NCBI GenBank assembly: GCA_965153355.1
Contig: OZ231126.1
Location: forward strand, 17,918,001 to 17,982,000
DNA length: 64,000 nt
Reading direction: 5' to 3'
Source: Flaccisagitta enflata
Lineage: Eukaryota > Chaetognatha > Sagittoidea > Aphragmophora
This document shows, piece by piece, positions 13,637 to 23,812 of the stretch (position 1 is the first letter of the stretch; every line of letters begins with the position of its first letter). The notes under the pieces were generated by a model that did no database searches, was not told where the DNA came from, and saw nothing but the letters and a program-made list of their open reading frames with translations. The translations under genes were made by a program, and so were the position numbers.

Positions 13637-14068
13637 TACACTCTTTCTTTTTTATAAGAACGAGATTTTTTTTCAAAGGCTTCATGTTCTTTTTTTCAAG
13701 GCCAAATAAAGCCTTCAACGATCTTAGAATGTTTTTAATTTCAAAAACTATATAGACTATAGAAAACCCTATAATATACTATTAATCAATTACACTAAAC
13801 ACATTTTTATTAAATACTGTTAAAAAACGTCAATTATTAAAGTCTGGGGATATTTCCATGATGTTTATTTAAAAATTATAAAACATCATCTTAATTACAC
13901 TAAAATTCAAGTGTATTCCTAATGTTCTTCAAATGATATTGTAAGCGAATTTTTTTTCTCAAGATTTAAAGCCTTCGTATGTTCTTAAGATGTTCTTAAT
14001 TTTGGGGCTATTTGAAGCCTTGATGTTCTTATAAACTAGGTTCTTATAAGAAAAAAAAGAGTGTATTT
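13637..14068. mobile_element. Foldback element with CACTCTTTCTTTTTTATAAG ends
   Basis: The left end TTACACTCTTTCTTTTTTAT mirrors the right end ATAAGAAAAAAAAGAGTGTA. Subterminal GGCTTCATGTTCTT recurs inverted. It is a relative of 11521-12182 with GTTCTT replacing GTGCTT. Confidence 0.75.
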
Positions 14069-14405
14069 AGTGAACGTGAAGGAGGATGTTGGCCGAAAGT
14101 ATCAAGTCGATGGAGTGACTCGCGCAGGTCATTTGCATATTATCATCGACGCTCAAAATCTTTGTACTGAACTGCTGATTGCGATTGATCATCCTCCATT
14201 TTACGATTTTAGTTTTTTTTTCTCTTTTGCTTTTGATGCAAATACAACCTGATCATTTCCTCACAACAAAATCAGTCATATTCAATAATCAGTTCCAGTG
14301 CGTTCAATAGGCTATTACGGTCTAATTTGAGTCTTAAACATCACTTTACCATGCGCATAAGTGTAACCGGCCGTTTATACTATAACAACACCGACCCCAG
14401 CAACA
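14069..14405. other. Unassigned sequence
   Basis: Nothing supported. Confidence 0.25.
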
Positions 14406-14411
14406 AAAAAG

Positions 14412-14450
<39 letters not shown>

Positions 14451-14470
14451 CCACAACCACAACCACAACC

Positions 14471-14522
<52 letters not shown>

Positions 14523-14524
14523 AC
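14406..14524. repeat. (ACA)n trinucleotide repeat
   Basis: About 39 units with a short CCACAA interruption. Confidence 0.97.
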
Positions 14525-14654
14525 ACAACAGCGTTCTCCCCTTTTTCGTGATCACCTATTTTCTCTTTCATAAAAAGGGCGGGAAATCTAACAGTACATA
14601 ATAGCAGCCAAATTGAAAAACGAATGATCCTCAAAAGGTAAATGCGATTGAGGG

Positions 14655-14830
<176 letters not shown>

Positions 14831-15342
14831 CGCTCGAGATTCTGCACTGACAGAATGCCAGACAGTTATATACAGACACATGATCCCTTAAAAAGACCAA
14901 CAGAGAGACAACAAGATTCTAAAAACAATTGAAAAGCAACACACTAATCAACAGAAAACAACCGAAAAAGTGTGACAGATTCAAAGACACTCAGTCAGGC
15001 GAACCCCAGAATACATGCGTAGTCACGCAAAGACACATACAAACGGACATAGAGACAGCGACAGACAGAGAGATAAAAGAGAACGAGCTAGCGAGAGAGT
15101 TTCCTGGGCAAATGAGAGGTCCTTCGATCGGTGAAAACAGAATAAGAAAAAAAAAGTCACTTCGGCTAAAGCTGGGCGAATAACAGAAAAGGACAAAATG
15201 AGAAAAAGAAAGGACAAAAAAAAAAAAAAAAGATGAGAGAAAAAAAAAAAAGATAATTTGAAAAGTGACCTAATGTTCGTTAAGACCAGAGCAGAGAGTG
15301 AGGGGGAGGGAATGGAAAAGAGGAGGAAGGGGAAGAGAGGAC

Positions 15343-15438
15343 AAGGGTGGTGGTGGTGATAGTAGGGGTGGTGGTGGTGGTGGTGGTGGTGGTGGTGGTG
15401 GTGGTGGTGGTGGTGGTGGTGGTGGTGGTGAAGGTGGA

Positions 15439-15469
<31 letters not shown>

Positions 15470-15593
15470 AAAGTGGTGGTGGTGATGGTGGTGTGGTGGT
15501 GGTGGTGGTGGTGGTGGTGGTGGTGGTGGTGGTGGTGGTGGTGGTGGTGGTGGTGGTGGTGTGGTGGGGGTGGTGGTGGTGGTGGTGGTGAAG
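15343..15593. repeat. (GGT)n trinucleotide repeat
   Basis: About 80 units with GGC and GAAGGT interruptions. A GATGAA run follows at 15635-15690. Confidence 0.97.
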
Positions 15594-15950
15594 GATGGAT
15601 GGTGTAGGTGAAAGAAGTCAACCCCGTGGGGAAAAAGATGAAAAGATGATGAAGATGATGAAGATGATAAAGATGAAGATGTAGATGAAGAAGAGTAAGA
15701 TCCATCCACATTTGGTAAAGAGGTTGCGGTAGAGTCAGATGGCAAGAAAAAAAAAATGATGGTAGAGATATTGGAAAGAAAAGGGAGGACTAGGTAGATG
15801 ATAAAAAGGTTGACATGTTTTACAGTCATGCTTTTTATAAAAGATTTGAAATATATAAGAAATCTTTTAATAAAAGCATTTCTGTGAAACATTAGCTCTC
15901 AAATAAGCTGGTGAGTGTTTATCGTTCAAAGGTTACGTGTATGTTAAGTT

Positions 15951-16412
<462 letters not shown>

Positions 16413-17036
16413 TCACAGAAGGCGAGTTAGTCGAGATCCATCTACATGTATCTTTTTGCGCCAACATTATTGGCCCAGCACACGCCTCCTCGGTTCGTGA
16501 ATATTTGATCAAAGTAGTTTAGGATCGGCGGGGTTTTGAGACCGTTATCGTGGTAAGGTAGCGCGCAACGAGGATAAACTTTGACAAAGCGTCATGATGT
16601 CATGGGTCGTAACTACGTTGAAGAAATGGTTATCGCGGTAAAAGTAGGACAATCACACACAGAACACGGAGGAACCATCAGCATAGCCGCAGTAAAAGCA
16701 AGGATTGCCAGTCCCCATTCTCTGTGAGACCAAATTGCTGTTCTAGACGTAAATGAAAGCCGACTGCTCTCTTCAAATTTTCACTTTTTCAAGCAATTTC
16801 GACCTGTCCCTGGTCTGCAAAAAGAGGAAGGCGAAACAAAGACTATCTCTAAAGTGAAGGCCTATTAGGCTATTACGCATGCAGGTGGCCAGGGGTAATG
16901 AGTCGCTATTTGTGACTAAGTTATGGAATCCAAACAGTCAGAACTATAGATGCGGGGGGGATTTGGTTATGTAGCTCAAGGGATGCTAGGACCTATCTAA
17001 AAATGATTGGGAGTGGTGTGGGAGCCTCCCACTGAG
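16413..17036. other. Unassigned, higher-complexity sequence
   Basis: No exon with good splice sites or transposon end was recognised. Confidence 0.3.
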
Positions 17037-17069
17037 AGGGATGGAATTGGTGATTGGATTTTTGGAAAA

Positions 17070-17115
17070 AGTGCAACGGACCGACGGACGGACGGACAGA
17101 CCCTCTTATAGATTC
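17070..17115 (-). mobile_element. HINE-like tetranucleotide/head remnant
   Basis: GGACCGACGGACGGACGGAC followed by CTCTTATAGA, the head-proximal part of a C- or E-type element. Confidence 0.45.
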
Positions 17116-17123
17116 TCAAAGAC

Positions 17124-17223
<100 letters not shown>

Positions 17224-17494
17224 TTCCTTCTTTCTCCTTGATTTTGTTTGCGTTTTCAAAGACGTTTTATTGATCTCAACTTTGGTCCGTTTTTAGAACC
17301 GAACCGGTTGTAACTGTCCGTATACTCACGATCACCGACAACCGACAACACTTTTTGGCGGTCAGGATATTTATTTACGGCGCTTCGTAAACGTTTTAAA
17401 TGGTATCGGTTTAGTTTGCGCAATAAGGATGACAGATGACAAATAAAGAGAGAGCGGTGAAGAGAAAACAATAGCCAAATTATGAACAAATGCA

Positions 17495-17706
17495 TTTTTA
17501 ATCGCGTGTACACGACTCTATAACCCGCTATGTCGGTCGGTCGGTCCGTTGGTCGGTCCGTCTTTCGCCGTTAGTTTTTAAGTCGTTTATGAGTGGTTTT
17601 TGTATTACTGCTCCTGCCCAAAAGCTTGGGTTCGCCTTTTCATCATTGCCCCTGCCCCCCCCCTCCCGGCACGCGACATCGATAACCGGGTATCCGGCCT
17701 TGTTTT
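17495..17706 (+). mobile_element. HINE-like element, subfamily A
   Basis: AATCGCGTGTACACGACT head, GGTC tract, TGCTCCTGCCC, CCCCTGCCC, distal GCACGCGACA, terminus ATCCGGCCTTGTTT. It abuts the inverted-repeat arm that starts near 17707. Confidence 0.8.
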
Positions 17707-18130
17707 TTGAGCAGCGGCTCCAAAGGGGACGAAGTCCTGTAGAACACAGGGGGAATCTGTCCGTACGTATGTATTTAAAGGGGTCCAGAAAAGACCAAAC
17801 CATAGAAATCAGTAATTAAAACGGCCTCACTAGCCCCGTTTTTCGTGCTGAAGCCAATGGTCACGGTCCCGAGACCGCCAAATGACCGGGCACCCCACCA
17901 CCATGGCCCTGAATCGGCATAACTATATTTTTTACATATTTTTGCTATTTTTTGGTAGTAAAATGGAGTTAGTTTTATCTGAATTACATAAAAACCATTC
18001 AGAACACTCAAGGCTGGTCATATGACTATGAGCTTATCATTACTGTCCTAGAACTAATGATGACCATTTGTACTCCATATACCACTTTTAGAGGATCATG
18101 GGGCCCTGTATCGAGCATTTTTTTCAATTT
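17707..18130. repeat. Left arm of a 4-kb inverted repeat (partner 21345-21750)
   Basis: GGTCCAGAAA, GTGCTGAAGCCAATGGT, GGGCACCCCACCACC and GTATCGAGCAT occur here and inverted at 21345-21750. The outer end carries a family B head (AGTCCTGTAGAACACAGG). Confidence 0.8.
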
Positions 18131-18231
18131 TGCGGCTACTGAAATAGTCCCTGCAGAATTGATGTTTTCACTACAGCTGTGGTTGTCCTTATGCTGTTCT
18201 TGTTGATACAGTATTTGCTCCTATTTAGGTC

Positions 18232-18327
<96 letters not shown>

Positions 18328-18418
18328 TTACTGTTATGAATTTTTATCGACAAATATACTTCTAATATCTTATTTTGGCTGCTTTTTATCCTTTCTATTG
18401 AGCTTCCTAAGACAGCAT

Positions 18419-18505
<87 letters not shown>

Positions 18506-18601
18506 TTTGTCATTGGTGTTTGTTGGATTGGTCCTGTTGGACCCATTGGTTGTTTTTTTCTATCGAGCATTCTATTATAGCTTTGGTTGTTGTGGTTGTG
18601 G

Positions 18602-18666
<65 letters not shown>

Positions 18667-18668
18667 GA
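18232..18668. repeat. Three (TTG)n arrays
   Basis: Arrays at 18232-18327, 18418-18505 and 18585-18668, same orientation, separated by unique sequence. Confidence 0.96.
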
Positions 18669-18929
18669 TATTATTGTTGGTCTTTAACACAATTAAAAAA
18701 CGACTTACAGGTAATGGCCTTGTTTTTTTTTTCTTCTCTATTTTTGTTTTCAACATAACATTTTTGTAGTCATATTGCGATTGCTGTAGCATCTTCATTC
18801 CTGAATAATGAGCATGTGTATGTTGCAACCTAATAACTCTTAAAAAGGTTGCGTCCCTCCGTCTGTAAGTGTTCAAAAGACTTACACCTGCCTGACATAT
18901 AGGCGGAAAAATACTTAAGCAAAAGAACA

Positions 18930-19050
18930 AAAACTGTACTTCTAGTTGGCCCAGTAAGATGAAATCTTAACTGTAGTGTCCTAACACATTTGAGATACTA
19001 CAGTAGAAATTTCATCAAACTGGCTTGACTAGAAGTATGGTTTTCAAACA
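18930..19050. mobile_element. Small foldback (MITE-like)
   Basis: ACTTCTAGTTGGCCCAGTAA, GATGAAATC and ACTGTAGTGTCC pair with the inverted right half ending GACTAGAAGT. Confidence 0.6.
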
Positions 19051-19060
19051 TTAGGCCCTC

Positions 19061-19222
19061 TAGTGTTTCTCTGCACGCGACTCTACAACCCGCTTTCTCC
19101 ATCCGCCGGTTGGTCAGTCGGTCGGTCCCCATTTTATTTTCTTTTAAGATTTTATTTCTTTAACGTCACTGCTCTTGCCTAAATGGTCTAGTGACCTCAA
19201 ATATGGCCCCTGCCCACCCGCA
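19061..19222 (+). mobile_element. HINE-like subfamily A, 5'-truncated
   Basis: Starts at the second half of the head (GCACGCGACTCTACAACCCG), has the GTCN tract and both CCTGCCC blocks, and ends at CCCACCCGCACT. A second GTCN fragment follows to 19262. Confidence 0.65.
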
Positions 19223-19325
19223 CTATAACTATCTCTGTCTGTTGGTCGGTCGGTTGGTCACGCATGAGTTGAAAATCTCTGAACAAAGCAAAAGTCACTG
19301 GAAATGATTCAGAAATATGATATGA

Positions 19326-19806
19326 TGATTTTTTGGTGCGCCATTGCACCTCTATAAGAGGCTCTGTCCATCTGTCCATCTCTCCGTCGGTCATGCTCGA
19401 ATGAAAAATTGCTAAAAATGTTTGAGATCAATTGAAAGCTCATTTCGTTCATCATTGATGGTACTCGTCATTTCATCCACCTAAGTAATCAGCTATGGTT
19501 AGGCCTGATAGAGCTGGGGATAGGTCTGATATAAATGGTGATAGGTCGTATCGGTCTAATAGAGCTGGGGATAGGTCTGATAGAGCTTGGCATAGGTCTG
19601 ATAGAGCTCTGGATAGGTCTGATAGACCTAGGGATAGTTCTGGTAGAGCTAGTGATAGGTCAGAGAGGTCTCATAGAGCTCAGTACAGGTCTGATAGAGC
19701 TAGGGATAGGTCTGATAGAGCTAGGGATAGGTCTGATGGAGCTAGGGATAGGTCTAAGAATTAATAACGCTCGGCGCACCGTCTTGGCCCGTGTATCCGG
19801 CCTAGT
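19326..19806 (+). mobile_element. HINE-like element, subfamily F, with 21-bp tandem cargo
   Basis: Head GGTGCGCCATTGCACC, CTCTATAAGAGGCTCTGTCC, short GTCN tract; cargo at 19495-19762 is a tandem GGTCTGATAGAGCTAGGGATA repeat. Distal GGCGCACC is an 8/8 complement of the 5' arm GGTGCGCC, then GGCCCGTGTATCCGGCCTAG. Confidence 0.78.
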
Positions 19807-20230
19807 TACATGGGAGGCCCTTGAGGGTCAGAGTTTTTTAAACGCCAAAATGGGGAAAATAAGGAAATGGGGAAACGCCAAAATGGAGGTAAGGTCTCTG
19901 GTTGGGTGGGATGATTGATGGTCCCAATCAAGATATGATAACTGAGAGGCGTGATTCTGAGGCCTGATAAGGGAGGGACAGACAAACAGATGAATGGATG
20001 AACTGTCAAAAGAGCAAATATAAAGAACAAATAATCGAACAAACCGAAGTCCCCCTGTGTTCTACAAGACTTAGACTCAGCTGCCAAAATACTCATAATT
20101 TTGGTCATTTCCAGCTATTTCTGATTTGGATACCCTAACGAAGCCCCTGGTTGCCAACCCCTAAAAAGACCAATAACCTTTGTTACTCTTCCATTTACCA
20201 AATGAAAGTTTTCTGACAGCAAAGTTCTTT

Positions 20231-20875
20231 TTGGGCAGTGGCCCTATAGGGCCGATGACCTTTAAGATACAGGGGGTGAATTTCTAGACCTCTCTCAGTC
20301 TGTCCTTCTATCCATGTATCCCATTTTGGCCATTGGGGCTTCAAATCAGCTCTCTCAAGCCTTATTTTGGCCCTCTAAGCCCTCAAATTAGCTTTTACAG
20401 ACCTCAACTAAGCTCTCAAGATCACAAATCTGCCCTCCAGGCCTCAAATCAGCTCTTCAGGCCTCAAACATGCCCTGTAGATCACAAGCCTGCCCCCCAG
20501 ACCTCAAATCATCCCTCAAGATCAAAAATCTGCCCTCTACTATCTTGGAAAAAAGTTTATCGCATTGTTGAAGCAAGCTTATCTACTCTTAACATTTTTG
20601 CAGTTAAAAAAATATGGTTAGACTTAGAAAAATATGTTGAGTGGCATATGAAAGATTTTGTAAAGTATTTTCAAAATATAACTATTTGCTTATTTTCATG
20701 ATACTCCATAAACTATATGAACATTAACATAAGATGCGATAAACTTACTTCCAAGGTAGTAGACCTTAAGTTGGCCTTCAAAAACCTCAATCAGTCTTCT
20801 TAGGCTTGATGTATTCACCCTTGTGTCTTACAGGACGTTGGCTCTTTAGGGCCCCTGCCCTGCTCTCACTGCACT
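20231..20875. mobile_element. Family B element: inverted heads around tandem cargo
   Basis: A head at 20231-20295 (GGCCCTATAGGGCC, GATACAGGGGGTGAATTTC) and an inverted head at 20812-20870 (TTGTGTCTTACAGGAC, TTTAGGGCCCCTGCCCTGC) bracket tandem CCTCAAATCAGCTCT units (20335-20540) and unique sequence. A further inverted head lies at 20047-20085. Confidence 0.65.
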
Positions 20876-21344
20876 CCACAACTTCATTTGATCATGCTAA
20901 GCATTGAGAACATGACTAAAACTCATAGTATTGGTCTTTATGATATATTTCGGCAATTCTATGTCCCTTAGAGAGCCCCTTTTACAATCCTCAAGGGGCC
21001 CCTTCCATTTTGCTTTTCCATTTTTCACATACCATTATCAAATCTCTTTCAAACAAAACCAATTCCATGTCTTTCATAAATCCATTTAGAAATCAAAAAG
21101 AAGACAAGGTGTGCTGTAAAAAGATCGATTAAGGTGAATTTACCCAGATCGGCGATGTACTCATTTGCATATTGCGGTCAACGACTGTTAATTAAGACCC
21201 CTAAAATTCAATCTGAAATGATTTTTTCACAACCCTTTGACTATGCGACATAAAAATCTACTTGGCAAGAATTCATTCAATGGAATTTATCACTCCTTTG
21301 TAGCTACCAAGGCAGATTGCGACAATTGATGAGATTTTCACCAT
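20876..21344. other. Unassigned sequence within the 4-kb inverted repeat
   Basis: No gene recognised. Confidence 0.25.
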
Positions 21345-21750
21345 TTCATGCTCGATACGGGACCCCAAATGGCTTAGGAAGCCTCAGTATTCATAATTAT
21401 AGGTCATTAGGCAATGAGGAGTGTAAAGGAGGACAGGAATGATCATGTTTGAGAGGCTGAATCATTGTATGAGAGATTTTACAGCTTTAATACCCTTAAA
21501 CAGCCACCAAAATGGTGAAAATATGTCAAAATATGTAGTTATGCCATTTCAGGGCCGTGGTGGTGGGGTGCCCGTACATTTGACAGCCTCGAGACTGTCA
21601 CCATTGGCTTCAGCACAAAAAATGGGGGTAGTGGGGTCGTTTTAATCAATATTTTCTACATTTTGGTCCTTTCTGGACCCCTTTATGTATGTATGTCCGT
21701 CCGCATGTACGTCCCCCACCATCCTCAGGGCTTCGTCTCCTTTGGGGCCC
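21345..21750. repeat. Right arm of the 4-kb inverted repeat
   Basis: Complement of 17707-18130 with moderate divergence, ending in a family B-type GTCC tract and CTTCGTCTCCTTTGGGG. Confidence 0.8.
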
Positions 21751-21754
21751 ATTC

Positions 21755-22165
21755 TGACCTAAATTCTGCTAAATAGCCCAAATCAAAGCAATATGGCCCA
21801 AATCAAAGCAAAATGGCCCAAATCAAAGCAAAATGCCCTAATTTCAAGCAAAATGGCCTAAATCTAGCAAGAAAACCCCAATTCTGGCCTGAGGTCCATC
21901 ATTTCTGACCCAAATTCTACTAAATAGCCCAAATCCAAGCAATATGGCCCAAATCTGAGCAAAATGGCCAGAAATCCAAGCATAATGGCCCAAAGTCAAG
22001 CAAAATTGCCCAAATCTAGCCTGAAAACTCCAATACTGGCCTGAGGTCCCTCATTTTGGCCCCTTAAACCGATATTGTGGCCTCCGATATCTAGGTTATG
22101 ACCAGATTTGGACCATTTTGCTTGGATATGGGCCATTATGGGTCACGTTGCTTGGATTTGGGCTT
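21755..22165. repeat. Degenerate tandem repeat AATGGCCCAAATCAAAGCA
   Basis: About 20-bp units, repeated in two similar blocks, running into a family B head. Confidence 0.8.
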
Positions 22166-22345
22166 TTTGGCAGAAAGGAAAGACAGACGGACGGATGGAT
22201 AGACGGAAGGTTGGATGGACGGGCAGATTTCCTCTGTGTTCTACAAGACTTCGTCCCCTTCGTGCCCTTCCAGGCTGCTGCCCTGCTCCCCTTCAATTTA
22301 AATCACACTCTACTCAAGCAGGGCACGGGTACCGCTGACCATTTA
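22166..22345. mobile_element. Family B head region
   Basis: A GACGGACGGATGG tract, CTGTGTTCTACAAGAC, then GCCCTGCT...AGCAGGGC (stem with about 40-nt loop) and GGGTACCGCTGACC. Confidence 0.65.
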
Positions 22346-22362
22346 CTGCCTTTGGGCTGCTA

Positions 22363-22557
22363 TTTTTAGTCGCGTGCACGCGACTCTACATTTCGCTTTG
22401 TCCGTCTGTCCGTCGGTCGGTTGGTCGGTCACATTTTACTTTTTTTATGATTTTCATTTTTGGTCCTCACTGCTCCTGCCCAAATGGTCTAGTGACCTCA
22501 AATATGGCCCCTGCCCACCCGCACGCGACTTTGGTAGCCGTGTATTCGGCTTTGTTT
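22363..22557 (+). mobile_element. HINE-like element, subfamily A, complete
   Basis: TTTTTAGTCGCGTGCACGCG head, exact distal GCACGCGACT, and terminus GCCGTGTATTCGGCTTTGTTT. Confidence 0.88.
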
Positions 22558-22787
22558 TCTAGTAAATGATTCCGTCTACGTAGACCTGACATAATGGGGG
22601 CACTTATAGCTCCGACTCGGACAATGTCAGGCCCAAAGATGTGATAATTGGGATTTATCAATATTTGGAACAGACTTGCTCTATTTTTTTTAGAATCAAA
22701 TCCACTTTGACTTACCCATGGCATGTTCTTTGAGAATAACGCTCAATTGGCAGTTGCTAGGGAACTGGCCTTTAGCATAAACAAAAT

Positions 22788-23022
22788 CTTTAGTCGCGTA
22801 CACGCGATTCTACAACCCGCTTTGTCCGTCCGTCCGTCCGTCCGTCCGTCCGTCCGTCCGTCCGTCCGTCCGTCCGTCCGTCCGTCGGTCGATCACTTTT
22901 TACTTTTTTTTGTGATTTTATTTCTTTGACCCCACTGCTCCTACCCTATTGGTCTAGTGACCTTAAATATGGCCCCTGCCCACCCGGACGCGACTTTGGA
23001 AGTCGTGTATCCGGCCTTGTTT
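22788..23022 (+). mobile_element. HINE-like element, subfamily A, expanded CGTC tract
   Basis: Head AGTCGCGTACACGCGATT; (CGTC)n is uninterrupted for about 16 units; distal GGACGCGACT; terminus TCGTGTATCCGGCCTTGTTT. Confidence 0.86.
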
Positions 23023-23101
23023 GAAAACATGGTGTGGTAAAGTTGTAGCAGATTATTGGTGCAAAACAATGTGTCCGCAGATATTAATTATAATCATAAT
23101 G

Positions 23102-23234
23102 AAAACAAGGCCAAGTAGGCCAATAGGTGCGACGTGTGAATCGTTGAACAAATGCGTTATCTACAGACAGACAGACCAACCAACCGACCAACGGACAGAG
23201 CCAGTTATAGAGGTGCTTTGTCGCACCTAAAAAG
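23102..23234 (-). mobile_element. HINE-like element, subfamily D, complete
   Basis: Minus-strand head AGGTGCGACAAAGCACCT, CTATAACTGGCTCTGTCC, GTCN/GGTT tract, distal GTCGCACCT (9/9 complement of the 5' arm) and terminus GGCCTACTTGGCCTTGTTTT. Confidence 0.85.
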
Positions 23235-23297
23235 TGTCGTCTTCTCACATTTACAAGCGAACATCTCGTCACCATGCACGCCCCCATTTTCTCAAGT

Positions 23298-23352
23298 CTA
23301 GAGGACCAACAGACCGACGGACTAAAGGATATAACTGGTTATAGAGTTACAT
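23298..23352 (-). mobile_element. HINE-like head remnant
   Basis: GACCAACAGACCGACGG, then GGTTATAGAGTTAC. Truncated. Confidence 0.45.
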
Positions 23353-23615
23353 TTACATTAACATTTACATTTAATTACTTATTGCTTAGGCCATTAGCTT
23401 TCAAATGAACCAAGCGTATAGTTCTTCAGCTAGACAGTGTAAATGTAGGAGCCCCTCCTTCTTTCTTTCTTTCTTTATACTCGTACAGACCCTATCGATG
23501 TCAAATGAACTGCAAAATGAAGGGGGAAACGCACTTTGAGAGGAATTTCTTTTCATCTTACAAATTTGTTTGTGTCTCAAACATAGACGAATGTAACTCT
23601 CGTGATATGTCATTG

Positions 23616-23812
23616 TCAGTCAGAAGTGGCAGCTTTTTCACAAACAGCTCTGCGTTTGGTATCAGAACAGTCTTCATCTTCCCAATTTCCCCTCGATCCA
23701 TATCCATATCTAAAGGTGAGGCAACCTTCGTTGGAAGACGATGGACCATAATCCCATCTTCTGTCCTTTGTACTCAGACGCCTTCCATTGATCCATCGCC
23801 AACGACCAGACG
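23616..23812 (-). CDS. Lectin gene exon 8 (CTLD2, C-terminal part and stop)
   Basis: This exon contains RWRWINGRRL, RRWDYGPSSSNEGCL, GNWEDEDC and RRAVCE, then TGA at 23618-23616. It carries the hallmark W-x-W-x-NG, the two paired cysteines and WED-x-x-C. GPSSSNE occupies the place where EPN or QPD would sit in a sugar-binding CTLD. No polyadenylation signal was assigned. Confidence 0.88.

Noticed and set aside
22363-22557. tRNA- or 5S-derived SINE origin for the short A copies
   Set aside because: No A/B box pair or tRNA-like fold, no A-rich tail and no clear target duplication at the ends examined.
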